Part shown: positions 16,600 through 26,800 of the stretch, piece by piece
Position numbering within the stretch: position 1 is the first letter of the stretch
Layout: each line of letters starts with the position of its first letter
NCBI RefSeq assembly: GCF_001941445.1
Contig: NZ_CP009245.1
Coordinates: forward strand, 705,992 to 769,991
From: Corynebacterium aquilae DSM 44791
Lineage (GTDB): Bacteria > Actinomycetota > Actinomycetes > Mycobacteriales > Mycobacteriaceae
Direction of reading: 5' to 3'
Length of the DNA: 64,000 nt
Notes under the pieces: generated by a model
The model's input: the letters and a program-made list of their open reading frames with translations, nothing else
Told to the model about the DNA's origin: nothing
The model's database searches: none
Program-made: the position numbers and the translations under genes

Positions 16600-16977
16600 C
16601 TACTCCTCGTTGTCTTCGCGGCTCTGGGCGATGGCCTGGCGCACCAGGCCGTCAACATAGCGAGGGTTTGGGTGACCCTCGACTGCCTCGCGGCGGGCTG
16701 CCAGCTCACGCACGCGACGGCGCTGGCGGTCATTGAGTAACGGACTATCAACCCCCTCAAGTCCCTCTTCCTCAATGATGCGGTCAGCCTCAGCACGAGC
16801 CGTGGCACGGATCTGCTCGATGGCATCGGCCTGGGACAGCTCACCAAGCGTGACCCGAATCAGCCGGTCAACGTCCTCAGCAGCCAGTGGACGGCCATCC
16901 AGTTGGGAGGAGACCACGAGGTTACGCAGGCGTTTGCGCTGTCCATCGGAAAGTGGGGCGGAGTCTAGGGTGTACAT
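16600..16977 (-). CDS. Protein with two tandem VbhA-like (Fic antitoxin) modules (125 aa)
   Basis: ATG 16977 (MYTLDSAPL) is used because GAAAGG lies just upstream. Two repeats align with each other: QRKRLRNLVVSSQLDGRPL then RLIRVTLGELS, and QRRRVRELAARREAVEGHP then GLVRQAIAQS. The first resembles the Bartonella VbhA antitoxin pattern (RNxLASxxLEG, then a GELT-like turn), whose (S/T)xxxE(G/N) motif inserts into the Fic active site. Here repeat 1 has SSQLDG (Asp for Glu) and repeat 2 REAVEG (Arg for Ser). It precedes three Fic-like genes, so an antitoxin role is likely. No other family fits better. Confidence 0.72.
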   Translation of the reverse strand: MYTLDSAPLSDGQRKRLRNLVVSSQLDGRPLAAEDVDRLIRVTLGELSQADAIEQIRATARAEADRIIEEEGLEGVDSPLLNDRQRRRVRELAARREAVEGHPNPRYVDGLVRQAIAQSREDNEE

Positions 16978-16978
16978 A

Positions 16979-17578
16979 TCAGTCAGGCCTTTCTCTAGAG
17001 GCGAGAGCACCCTCAGCCTCAAGGCGTTTGCGGGTGCGAGAGATTGTTGAGGTGGACACGCCGAGGATGTCGGCCATCTCGGCTTGTGTTAGCTCGCCTT
17101 CGTCAATCCAGCGCGCAACCTGACGTTGCTGCACTTCACTGAGCTTCGGCTGCTTGCCGCGCAACCTACCGGCTTTTGCCGCGCTCGCAAGGCCCTCTTT
17201 CGTACGCATGGAGATTAGGTCGCGCTCGAATTCCGCCACCATCGCCAGTACCGAGAAAAGCAGCTTGCCCATGGGGTCGTTCGGGTCGTAGGTGCTGCCC
17301 CCAATTTGGAGGGCAGCACCCTTTGCATGAACTTCGCCAGCAATCGCGTGAGCATCGGTCACACTGCGGGCGAGGCGATCCAACTTGGTCACCACAAGCA
17401 CATCACCCTCGCGGATGCGCTCAAGTGCTCGCTCCAACCCAGGACGCGCACGATTAGTCGCGGAGTACCCGTGGTCAACGAGAATCTGCTCGGAATCAAC
17501 ACCTAACTGTATAAGTCGTTCTATTTGCACCTGTACGTCCTGGTGAGCCGTAGAACACCTTGCATAACCAATAAGCAT
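16979..17578 (-). CDS. Serine recombinase (resolvase/invertase family, 199 aa)
   Basis: ATG 17578 opens MLIGYARCSTAHQD, the catalytic-Ser region of resolvases. LVVTKLDRLARS and the E-helix segment MAEFERDLISMRTKEGL follow, and a C-terminal helix-turn-helix (LTQAEMADILGVSTSTISRT) binds DNA. Length and order are those of small resolvases. The stop is 1 base from the VbhA-like start, so it heads the Fic operon. It could resolve ICE multimers or control an inversion. Palindromic repeats at 18022-18138, across the divergent promoter region, are possible target sites. Confidence 0.92.
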   Translation of the reverse strand: MLIGYARCSTAHQDVQVQIERLIQLGVDSEQILVDHGYSATNRARPGLERALERIREGDVLVVTKLDRLARSVTDAHAIAGEVHAKGAALQIGGSTYDPNDPMGKLLFSVLAMVAEFERDLISMRTKEGLASAAKAGRLRGKQPKLSEVQQRQVARWIDEGELTQAEMADILGVSTSTISRTRKRLEAEGALASRERPD

Positions 17579-17790
17579 GATCCCCACCCTAGGCCCCACC
17601 CACGCCAGGAACAGGTACTTCAGGCCAAGGAAGCCGCCCCAGCGGCTTTCGCGGCAGCACAAGCCCCGAAGGGGGCGCGGGAGCACTCGGCCAAGCCCCA
17701 CCAATCTCATGAGGTCCTACCTCACGTCAGCATCGCGTCTGCGTGCCAACCAGGGATTTGTATTGGGTTCGATACTCCGGGCACTTTTTC
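17579..17790. other. Non-coding leader between resolvase and octamer array B
   Basis: About 210 GC-rich bases with no supported gene. The resolvase-Fic operon promoter should be here or in the adjoining array. No clear -35/-10 pair could be assigned. Confidence 0.5.
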
Positions 17791-17998
17791 GACTAGACAC
17801 ATTGGCACCATGGGGACTAGACCACTCGGCACCACGACACCGAGACACTGTAGTGACTAGTGAGCAAGACGCTTTGTCCACACGGTGCCGTGTCCCTTTG
17901 GCTGCAAGGGGACAAGACACATTGGCAAGGACGCACCGTTGTACTTAGACCACTAGTAGACTTGAGGCACTGCGCACAGACTGGAGTCGCGACACGGT
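17791..17998 (-). repeat. Octamer array B (largest; 26 consecutive 8-bp units)
   Basis: The region divides into 8-mers in unbroken phase. GACTAGAC occurs at 17791 and 17815, GACTAG at 17855, GACAAGAC at 17911 and GACTTGAG at 17959, all separated by multiples of 8. The sixth base of the unit is almost always G and the eighth mostly C. The consensus is the reverse complement of arrays A, C, D, E and F, so this array points the other way. It sits between the divergent resolvase and mod genes and could act as centromere and operator. Confidence 0.85.
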
Positions 17999-18021
17999 GG
18001 TGGGACGACCTCCTCAGCTTG

Positions 18022-18138
18022 TCCCGTAAGAGGTACCTCTTACGGGATTATTACTGCAACGGTCTTACGGGACGGGCCGGGTAACGTTGACGCATGTGAT
18101 GCCAGCCCTGTGTGGGGCTGGTGCGCGTCCCGTAAGAC
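18022..18138. promoter_or_regulatory. Four copies of an 11-bp palindromic half-site upstream of mod
   Basis: A perfect 26-bp palindrome at 18022-18047 is built from TCCCGTAAGA half-sites. A third half-site is at 18062-18073 (inverted) and a fourth at 18127-18138 (direct). The last ends 31 bases before the mod start. The arrangement fits an operator cluster for the restriction-modification genes or a res-like site for the resolvase encoded nearby. The binding protein is unknown. Confidence 0.75.
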
Positions 18139-18169
18139 GTTCGTTTTCGAGCCGGAGAAAAGGTGCAGA

Positions 18170-19942
18170 ATGCCTGAATTAACGTGGGTTGGTAAGGACA
18201 AGGTCATCACGCACTATCTAGATGTCCCTTACCGACTTCTCAGTCGTCAATACAGTTTCGATGCTGATGGCCAACACCAAGCAGGTATCGACTCTGAAAA
18301 CATGATTATTCATGGTGACAACTTAGAGGCGTTGAAGGCACTACTTCCGCGTTATGAAGGTAGCGTCGACCTTATTTACATCGATCCTCCTTATAACACC
18401 GGCAACGAAGAATGGGTTTACAACGACAATGTTAAAGACCCTCGGATTATGAAATGGCTTGGTGAAGTAGTCGGGAAGGAGGGGGAAGATTTATCTCGTC
18501 ACGACAAGTGGCTCTGCATGATCTACCCCCGATTGCGCTTGCTGCAGAAGTTGCTGTCTGTAAACGGCGTTATGGCGGTAAGTATAAGTCAGCATGAGTT
18601 GCCGCATCTTCTCCTCGTGCTGAAAGAGATCTTTTCTACTCGTCAGATCTTCCCCATTACGGTGCAAACATCCGGTGGGAAGCCTGCAAAGGGTTTTAAT
18701 GTCAGCCATGAGTACCTAGTGTTCGTGGCTCCAGAAGATTTTTCCCCAAATCCTTACCTCGAAGGTAGAAGAAAGTATTCATCTGCCTATCACGGTATGA
18801 ATTTGGCAACGTTTAATCAGGCTCAACGTCCAAACCAGGCCTATCCGATTTTTGTAAACGACGCGGGTGCAATTGTGGGGGTTGGTGCCTCCCTGCAGCG
18901 TCGCGTTAGCGATGGTACCTTCACGGGTCCCTTGGAAAGTTTTCAATTTGACTACAGTGAAGCTCCCGAAGGTTGCACTGCAGTATGGCCCGTGACAGCA
19001 AAGGGTATCCCCTGTGTGTGGCGGTTGGTTCCAGAACGCCTCCTTGGGGACTGGGGAAAGGGTTACATTAAAGTCGTCCCCTCGAAAGATGGAACACAGA
19101 ACCAATGGACGGTGCAATACCTTTCAGCTGGCGTTATTAAAAAGATTGCTTCAGGGGAATTTAAGACGCGTAAGTTCTCCGATGATCCAAACGTTCCCAC
19201 TCTGGAAGTGGAGAACTACGAAACGAATTCTGCAAGTATTCCTTCGCTGTGGCTCGACAAGCTTATGTTTACCGCTCGCGGTGGTGAACAGATGGCCGAT
19301 GTTCTAGGTAAGAAGAGTGCGTTTCAGTACCCAAAGCCCCTTGAGCTAGTGAAGTCCGTACTACTGAGATGCACATCGAAACATTCCATCGTGCTGGACT
19401 CTTTTGCAGGCTCAGGGACCACTGCGCATGCGACGTTGGCCCTAAATAAAGAAGATGGCGGAGCGCGTCGCTTCATCCTGGTCGAACTTGGAGATTATGC
19501 CGAAGATGTGACTGCTGAGCGAGTCAAGAGGGTTATTCAAGGCTACGGCGCAGGCGAGTCTGCAGTGCCAGGAACCGGTGGATCTTTCTCCTTTTATGAG
19601 TTGGGAGAACCTTTGCTGCTCGGCGATAACTTAAACCCCGCGGCAGGTGTTGAAAAGATTCGAGAATACATCTGGTTCACTGATACCAAGGTGCCTTACA
19701 GCCCGCCCGCCGAACCGGAACACAAGCATTATCTTGGCAACATCAACGACACCGCCTATTTCTTCGCTTACGAACCAGAACAGGCAATGGCGCTTGACCG
19801 GCAGTACCTGGCAGGCATTCCTGATGCATGTGCTGCCGATGCCTACGTCATCTACGCGGACATCTGCCTGCTAAGCAAGCGGGAACTGCAGGCGTTTAAC
19901 GTCACGTTCAAGAAAATCCCACGAGACATCACCCGCCTGTAG
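18170..19942 (+). CDS. mod: Type III restriction-modification DNA methyltransferase (Mod)
   Basis: A 590-residue adenine-N6 methyltransferase that should also provide target recognition for the Res subunit. ATG 18170 (MPELTWVGKDKV) has GAGAAAAGG upstream; an earlier in-frame ATG at 18110 lies before the fourth palindromic half-site. Motif IV is DPPYNTG near residue 71 and motif I is DSFAGSGTT near 409, the beta-class order with a recognition domain between. The middle region is the specificity part and gives no clue to the site. It is followed by res after 17 bases. Confidence 0.95.
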   Translation: MPELTWVGKDKVITHYLDVPYRLLSRQYSFDADGQHQAGIDSENMIIHGDNLEALKALLPRYEGSVDLIYIDPPYNTGNEEWVYNDNVKDPRIMKWLGEVVGKEGEDLSRHDKWLCMIYPRLRLLQKLLSVNGVMAVSISQHELPHLLLVLKEIFSTRQIFPITVQTSGGKPAKGFNVSHEYLVFVAPEDFSPNPYLEGRRKYSSAYHGMNLATFNQAQRPNQAYPIFVNDAGAIVGVGASLQRRVSDGTFTGPLESFQFDYSEAPEGCTAVWPVTAKGIPCVWRLVPERLLGDWGKGYIKVVPSKDGTQNQWTVQYLSAGVIKKIASGEFKTRKFSDDPNVPTLEVENYETNSASIPSLWLDKLMFTARGGEQMADVLGKKSAFQYPKPLELVKSVLLRCTSKHSIVLDSFAGSGTTAHATLALNKEDGGARRFILVELGDYAEDVTAERVKRVIQGYGAGESAVPGTGGSFSFYELGEPLLLGDNLNPAAGVEKIREYIWFTDTKVPYSPPAEPEHKHYLGNINDTAYFFAYEPEQAMALDRQYLAGIPDACAADAYVIYADICLLSKRELQAFNVTFKKIPRDITRL

Positions 19943-19959
19943 ACAAGGAATAAGTAAAC

Positions 19960-22662
19960 ATGGAGCTAAAAAACTACCAAAAACAGGTCATCAACGACCT
20001 CGCCGATTACCTTGAGTCGCTGAACGAACACGGATCGTTGAGCAACGCATTCAGCGCCCACTGGAAAAACCGACAGATCCAGGTCGGCGGTGACGGTATC
20101 ACCCCGTACTGCAACGTGGTTAAGGGCGTTCCTCATGTGTGCTTCAAGGTGCCCACAGGTGGTGGTAAGACCTTCCTTGCCTGCGCTTCAATCAAGCCCA
20201 TCTTTGATGCACGACCTCCGGTGCGGAATAAGGCCGTTGTTTGGCTTGTTCCCTCTGAATCCATTTTGACCCAGACGCTTAAAGCCTTAAAAAACCCGGC
20301 TCATCCTTACCGACAGAAGCTCAACGCCGACTTCGGCGGACGCGTAGAGGTCTACTCGAAGGAAGAACTTCTCGTTGGGCAAAACTTCAGTCCGGCAACA
20401 GTCGCAGAGCAGCTCTCGGTGATGGTGTTGTCCTACGACTCCTTCCGCGCCAACAGGAAAGAAGGAAGAAAGGCCTACCAAGCAAACGGCAACCTCGAAC
20501 GATTCGCTACCGCGTTCGGCACGCCTGAACAACCCATTGCCAACGCCGATGAGACGGCACTCTTCCAAGTCATCAACCAGCTCAATCCGATAGTGATCGT
20601 GGATGAGTCCCACCACGCAACCAGCACACTTAGCCACGAAATGCTGGTGAACTTCAACCCCTCGTTCATCCTGGACTTGACCGCGACACCGACCAAACAG
20701 GCAAACGTTATCTCCTACGTTGATGCCCTCACGCTCAAGCACGAGCACATGGTCAAGCTCCCAGTCATCGCCTACAACAGAAACAGCAGAGATGAGGTGG
20801 TTACCGCCGCCCTCGACCTCCAGCGAAGTCTGGAAGCTACAGCACAGCAACAACAAAAGGCAGGCGGTCGCTACATCCGCCCCATCGTCCTCTTCCAGGC
20901 ACAACCAAAAACAAACAGTGATGCCACCACCTTCGAGAAGATCCGCGAACAGCTCATCGCAGTAGGCGTAGACGCAGCCCAAATCGCAGTAAAAACAGCA
21001 GAAATCAACGAACTCAAAGGCGTAGACCTGCTCAGCCCGGATTGCGAGATCCGCTACATCATCACCGTCAACGCGCTGAAAGAAGGCTGGGACTGCCCGT
21101 TTGCTTACATCCTCGCCTCACTAGCCAACCGGACCAGCCGTGTCGATGTCGAGCAGATCCTAGGCCGCGTTCTACGCCAACCCCATGCTCGTCAGCAGGA
21201 CGCTGAAGTACTCAACTACAGCTACGTTTTGACATCGTCTGCAGACTTCAACGCCACACTCGAAAACATCATCGCAGGTCTCAATGTCGCAGGTTTCACC
21301 AAGCACGACTTCCGCGCTGTAGGCGTAACAAGCGATGACACCACTGCTGTACTTGAGAACCTCGGAGCAGGGGCTGAACAACTACAGTTCTCAGAACTCG
21401 ACGGTCTGAATACCAATCAAAGCAGTGCACCAGAAGCTTCGCCCGAAGACACCAATAACGACAACGAGTGGGACTTCAACGCAGAAGCTATCGCTGCAAA
21501 ACTTGCAGCCACAGCACCGTCAACGCAGCCAGATGGAACCACTGCCGATGAACGCCCCTCTGCAGCGGCCACCATTCTGGCCCAAGCGCAAAGGCAAGGT
21601 GCCACATATAACCGAGAAGTCGAGCAAGCAGCCCGCGACACAAACAACCACGTACCTACTGATCTAAGAGACAAAGTGAACAACGTTAGGGTCTTCGACA
21701 AGTTCCTAGACGACATCCAACAGCTCACAATCCCGCAATTCGTCGTCACCCCACCACCCTCCGGGTTGTTTTCGTTAAGTGAGACCGGTACCGAGCTGCT
21801 GACCAGTGAAGCCCTCTGCGCTGGGTTCACTTTGCGCGACAAAGACATCGAACTCGACCTATCAACAGTTGACGAGCAGATGTACAGACTTGACGTCGAA
21901 AATCCCAATGACGTCGCACGCGCTTTTCACCTGACGACTGCCGACCAGCACTACATGCGGGAAGTGTTCAGCAAACTAGATATCGACGCACAGCGTCGAA
22001 ACGCTGCAGAATTCATCTATGACAAAATCAAGCCCATAGATCCAGTAGCTGATGGGGAGCTGAGAGACTACATCACACGTATCACCAGCAACTTCGATGC
22101 AACTGACATTGCGGCGTACCAGGAGCGGACGTACCAGGTGGCCGAGAAGATTCGCAAAAAGATCCTTGGTCTTCTCACCATGCATAAAGACACGCGGTTC
22201 TACGACGACATTGAGATCGAAGCTATCCAGGTAGAACCCAGGTTCAAGCTGCCCGAATTGATTCACCCTGTAGACGCATCTTCGGTCATCGGCGGCTCAC
22301 TCTATGAAGCCGAGGACGCAATGAACAGCCTTGAGTATGAACTGGCAAGTCGGCTCTCCGGCATGGCAAACGTTAGGTGGTGGCACCGCAACTTAGAGCG
22401 CAAAGGGTTCTTCCTCAACGGGCCAATCAATCACTACCCAGACTTCATCGTTCAGACCGAAGACGGAGCCTGTGTCCTAGTAGAGACCAAAGGCGAGCAG
22501 CTGAAAAACGAGGACTCCAAAATCAAGCTCCGACTCGGCAAGAAATGGGAAGCACTCGCAGGGCGCGGCTTCCGCTACTACATGGTCTTCCACGACGATG
22601 TCACCCCATTGGACAACGCTGTGACGATGTCCAAGTTCCTCAGCATCATCGAGCGCCTCTAA
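19960..22662 (+). CDS. res: Type III restriction endonuclease subunit (Res)
   Basis: A 900-residue SF2 translocase-nuclease. Walker A VPTGGGKT is near residue 63, the Walker B-type box VDESHH near 213, and motif VI LGRVLRQPHARQQ near 400. Near the C terminus (about 825-848) HYPDFIV...LVETKG is a PD-(D/E)xK nuclease signature. All key motifs appear intact, so with Mod it should form an active type III system cutting unmethylated incoming DNA. Start ATG 19960 has an AAGGAATAAG site. The gene is about 18 bases after mod. Confidence 0.95.
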   Translation: MELKNYQKQVINDLADYLESLNEHGSLSNAFSAHWKNRQIQVGGDGITPYCNVVKGVPHVCFKVPTGGGKTFLACASIKPIFDARPPVRNKAVVWLVPSESILTQTLKALKNPAHPYRQKLNADFGGRVEVYSKEELLVGQNFSPATVAEQLSVMVLSYDSFRANRKEGRKAYQANGNLERFATAFGTPEQPIANADETALFQVINQLNPIVIVDESHHATSTLSHEMLVNFNPSFILDLTATPTKQANVISYVDALTLKHEHMVKLPVIAYNRNSRDEVVTAALDLQRSLEATAQQQQKAGGRYIRPIVLFQAQPKTNSDATTFEKIREQLIAVGVDAAQIAVKTAEINELKGVDLLSPDCEIRYIITVNALKEGWDCPFAYILASLANRTSRVDVEQILGRVLRQPHARQQDAEVLNYSYVLTSSADFNATLENIIAGLNVAGFTKHDFRAVGVTSDDTTAVLENLGAGAEQLQFSELDGLNTNQSSAPEASPEDTNNDNEWDFNAEAIAAKLAATAPSTQPDGTTADERPSAAATILAQAQRQGATYNREVEQAARDTNNHVPTDLRDKVNNVRVFDKFLDDIQQLTIPQFVVTPPPSGLFSLSETGTELLTSEALCAGFTLRDKDIELDLSTVDEQMYRLDVENPNDVARAFHLTTADQHYMREVFSKLDIDAQRRNAAEFIYDKIKPIDPVADGELRDYITRITSNFDATDIAAYQERTYQVAEKIRKKILGLLTMHKDTRFYDDIEIEAIQVEPRFKLPELIHPVDASSVIGGSLYEAEDAMNSLEYELASRLSGMANVRWWHRNLERKGFFLNGPINHYPDFIVQTEDGACVLVETKGEQLKNEDSKIKLRLGKKWEALAGRGFRYYMVFHDDVTPLDNAVTMSKFLSIIERL

Positions 22663-22681
22663 CAAGCAAGGAGAGACACCT

Positions 22682-23470
22682 ATGGAAGAGCCAGAAGAGT
22701 GGAATCCCACATTCGGCGAACTCAGAAGGGCACTTGAAGACGAAGACCACCCGCATCACACAGAGGCCTTAGTGCAAAATGCTGAGCTTAGCGAACAGCT
22801 TCGCCCGATCTTCGATAAGTGGCAAAAGTCTATAGCTTCAGCGTTCGAAGACTCGCAAGCCATCTTTGCATTAGAGGAGCAACAAGCAAAGATACACGAA
22901 GCCATGAGGGGGTGGCATGAACAGCAGAGAGCGCTGACGGAGCAGTTGGTCAAAAATAACGGTGTTGCCGATGCTCTGAAACGAGTGTCAGCGCCCGTTA
23001 ACGTAGGGAGAGCGTTAGATGGCCTCCAAATCAAGCCGCCCGTTCTTGAATCAAGTACAGCTCAGCCGCCTGTTTTGCCTCTTCAAACGGACAAGCCGGA
23101 TTGGCTTGAACTAGATCGCCAGATGCAGCGCTCTACGCGTGCAGCGGCTGAGGCCAAAGCCAAGGCGCGACAGGCTCAAATCGCCAGAGAAGAGCAACAA
23201 ATCGAAGTACTCAAAGTCATAGCAGCCCAAGGGGATCGTTCTAACCATCGTCTCGATGCTCTCGAAATTCGCGCTACAAGCATTGATCAACAGGTCAAAG
23301 CCGGATTGGAAGAAGCGGCGGCTTCCTCGCAGAAGGCTCACCGCCAGGGGCGTTTGGTGCTGTTCGTTAGTGTGTTGACTCTGTTGGTAGCGGTGACTGC
23401 GTCCCCAGTTGGGGCATACTTTGTTAAAGCCTTGCAGATGGCTGCAACCTGGGTCAGTGAGCATCTCTAG
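22682..23470 (+). CDS. Coiled-coil membrane protein downstream of type III RM (262 aa)
   Basis: It starts 19 bases after res with an AAGGAGAG site, so it belongs to the same operon. Residues about 15-90 and 140-215 are long charged helices likely to form coiled coils (RQMQRSTRAAAEAKAKARQ). One C-terminal membrane segment (VLFVSVLTLLVAVTASPVGAYFV) is near residues 222-245. No family is recognised. It could be a membrane-anchored accessory factor of the restriction system or simple cargo; the tight linkage favours the former. Confidence 0.8.
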   Translation: MEEPEEWNPTFGELRRALEDEDHPHHTEALVQNAELSEQLRPIFDKWQKSIASAFEDSQAIFALEEQQAKIHEAMRGWHEQQRALTEQLVKNNGVADALKRVSAPVNVGRALDGLQIKPPVLESSTAQPPVLPLQTDKPDWLELDRQMQRSTRAAAEAKAKARQAQIAREEQQIEVLKVIAAQGDRSNHRLDALEIRATSIDQQVKAGLEEAAASSQKAHRQGRLVLFVSVLTLLVAVTASPVGAYFVKALQMAATWVSEHL

Positions 23471-23827
23471 GCACCTCAGCTAGTGGCTGCTGGCTACATC
23501 GGGTTGCATGGCTGAGCCGTGCTGCACAGATGAGATGGTGTCAAAGGTCGTCCACAGGGGACTACATGAGAGAAAAGGCTGAAGCCGGTCTCTGCCCCCA
23601 CAATCACGAGAAGAAGACCCCAGGCTAGACGAACTAGCCAGGGGTCTTCCTTGTCCCTCCCTCGGGGGGTAGGAGGGCGGCGGAGCTTAGCTCAACGCCT
23701 TACGGCACCACGGGGGGTTGGTGCCTTCACGCGGGGAACGTGGATGGGGGGGATGGGGTACGCCCCCCGCGTAGGAGTAACACTAACAGGCCCATCGGAC
23801 ACCGCGCAGCGTTTTCGCAAAACTTTT
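23471..23827. other. Intergenic region between convergent genes
   Basis: About 357 bases between the coiled-coil gene and the end of the methylase-helicase gene. Apart from the terminator at 23613-23649 it contains GC-rich stretches and a short GGCACC/GGTGCC inverted pair near 23705-23725. No supported gene is seen. Confidence 0.5.
23613..23649. terminator. Bidirectional terminator between convergent operons
   Basis: The outer stem GAAGACCCC/GGGGTCTTC (23613-23621 with 23641-23649) continues into an inner GGCTAG/CTAGCC stem. T- and A-rich flanks on both sides suit termination from either direction. Confidence 0.8.
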
Positions 23828-26800
23828 CTACGCCTCGTTCGCATCGTCATCCTCAATGGCGGAGTGCTCGTCCTCGTCCTCGTCGTGGTCGTCGTGCTGA
23901 CCAGGATCGAGCGCCTGCACCGCGTCCGAGTACATCGCATCGGCTTGCTCGCGGAGGTCTACGACAGCTTGCAGGTCTTCGAGTTTGGGAGGGAGCACAC
24001 CGTTTTCCCAATCGAAGTCAGGGTCGAGGGCATCCAGATGGAACAGCAGATTCTCCTTGTTCAGCGGAGGAACCTTGTACCCCTTTTCCAGCGCCCACTC
24101 GTAGTTCGACTGCATTGCCGTCAGCAGGTCCCTGTCCTCAAGACCCCAAATCTTTTGCGCGTAGCCCTTCGTCGGGGAGTAACGCAGCGTCCACCGCGGC
24201 GTACGACCAGTCCGGGAAAGTCGGTCAAGCTGCTCTTCCCGACGAGTCTGAAACTCCTCGCTCTGCTCCATCTCGTGCAGCTCGGACTCGACCTTTTCTA
24301 GCGCTGCCTTGGCCTGCTCAAGTTCGGCCAGCTTCGGAAACTCCTCGTCAGGGGCTACCGAATACGTATCGAGGCGATCTTGAATGTCAGCGACCTCAAG
24401 CTTGCGACTGGTGACGCGCGTCTCCTGCGCGCCCAGCCAGTTGTCAAGACGCGCAAGCAGACCACGCGCAGCAGGAGTCGCCCTCAACGGTGCATCTGGC
24501 TTGCGCTGAGCATCCATCAATTGGTCGGCCTCGCTGGCCCTGACCGAATCCACAGCGGCCTCAACATCGGCCAAGCCGATCTCCAGCGGAGGAACCTTCG
24601 CAAAGCCCTGCGGGGTAATCCGCATACCGTAGTTGCCCAGCATCCCACCAAGGTCACGCACGTACTCCACGTTAAAGACCTGCGTGCCTAACGTGAACGC
24701 ATTGCCCTGACGGTTGTAGAGCGCTTTGACAAGCGTGGTTGCAGGGCTAGTGCCCTGAAAATCGTTGCTGGCAAAGCGTACATCAATCGAATCCAGCAGC
24801 TCTTTGCGATCTGCGTCCACACCCAGCGCGTGGCGGAATCCCTCAATGTCGGCAATCTCGCCTTCTAAGCGCTCCATGCGGCGCTGGTCGAAACGGTAGT
24901 TTTCCACCTGCTGCTTCTTCAGCGCTTCGTGCTGGGTGTACTCGGCCTGCAGCTCGCCGACTTTGCGGCGCAGCTCCTCAGCGGTGATGTAGCGAGGATC
25001 ACCGGTAGCAAAAGCCTTCATCTGTGCGTACTGGCCTGCCACGTCCTCGACCTCGGCATCAACATGCCGCGCCTCCAACGTGCCCTCAAGTAGCTGCTGC
25101 ACACCCAGCTGTTTGCGCTCCAGCTGCTGCCATCGCACCGAATCCAGCGTGTTAGAAGCAACGTAGTTGAAAATCTCCACGCGGTCGTTCAGGTTGCCCT
25201 GGCGCTTAATGCGTCCCTCACGCTGCTCTAGGTCGGCAGGCCGCCACGGCACATCCACGTGGTGCAGAGCAATCAGGCGTCGCTGAATATTTGCGCCTGT
25301 ACCCATCTTCTGAGTCGAGCCGATCAACACATCCAGCTCGCCGTCATTACAGCGCCGCCACAACCCTGCTCGGTCGTGATCCCAGTCGTGGACAAAGGCA
25401 ATCCGGTTCGGATCCATTCCACGAGAGACGAACTCGTCCTTCATGGCCTTGTACATCGAAAAGCTGCCGTCCTTCTTCGGGGTGCCGGTGTCGCAGAAGA
25501 CCACCTGCAGCGCACCCTTATTCGGGTGCATCCCCTCACCCACCTGCTTTGGGTACTCCTTGTCTTTGTTCTCAGTCCAGACCCGCTCTACCTGGTTGGC
25601 GACTTCAATCACACGCCGGGACTGCTCAGAGACCCGAATACCAGCAAGTTTGGGGTGCATCGTGATCTTCTGTCCATCGCTCATTGCCTTGAGCGTGTTG
25701 TCGATGTCCTCTTCACCGTGCGTGCCCTCCATGAACGCCACGCGCATCGACAAGTCCAGCATGGCATCGACCACGGTCTGCTCCGGGGTGAAAGTAACAA
25801 TGGTGCTCTTCCCATCCTCACCGACCTGCGGCAGCTTCAAGTCCAGATCTTTGGTGGTGACGGTATCCATGAACGAGCTGTTCAGACGCACCAACTCAGG
25901 CATATTCACATAGCCGGTGGTGCGGGTTTTGCTCATCAACCCCGTGCCGGTGGGACGAATCTCCACGACCTCTTCATTGCGCAGGTACTGCGAAGAATAG
26001 AAGCCCACGGACTCTAGCCCGGCCTTTTCCAGCTGCTCCGGGCGCAAGTAATGTGCCAACACCCACATCTCCGCATAGTTGTTGGCAATCGGGGTGCCGG
26101 TGGCAAAGGTCGCAATCGGGGTCTTAGCCGGATCAAGACCTGCCTTTTCCGCCTTGTCACGCAAGATACCCAGCTTCATATCCAGGCCTGCGGCACGCTG
26201 CGAGCCAGGGTGCGCGATCTCCGGGTTCTCGGAGAAGCGTTCCAGATTTTTGTACATATGCGCCTCGTCAACCATGAGGTAATCGACGTTGAGCGCCTCG
26301 AACGGAATTGTGTCGGGCTTGTCCTCCTTGACCAACTTGCTCAAACGCTCGGTGCGCTGTTTCAGCTGACGCTCCAGCGCCTTGACGCTCTTAATCGAGG
26401 TACCGCCGGTTTTGTTCAGACCAGCGATGTCGTTGTACATACGGTTCAGCGACTGGTCGACGTATTCCTCGCGGTAAGCCTTCGAGGCCTGCACATCATC
26501 GAACACGGACTGGGAGACGATAACCATATCCCACTCGGTGGCCATCGTCTGGCCAAGGAAACGGCGCTTCTGCTGTGCAGAACTCACCCCGGTGCTAGAG
26601 AGCACCTTCGCACCTGGGTACCACTGGGAAGCTTCACGAGTGACCTGCTCGACCAGGTGGTTAGGAACCACGATCCATGGTTGTTTGATGGCACCAAGGC
26701 GCTTTAGCTCCATGGCACCCATGAACATAGTGCCCGTTTTGCCAGCGCCCACCACGTGGTTCAGAAGCACAGTCGGCTGGTTGACGATGCGCTCGACCGC

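Noticed and set aside
17791..17998. CRISPR array
   Set aside because: Units are 8 bp, contiguous and degenerate, with no spacers and no cas genes nearby.
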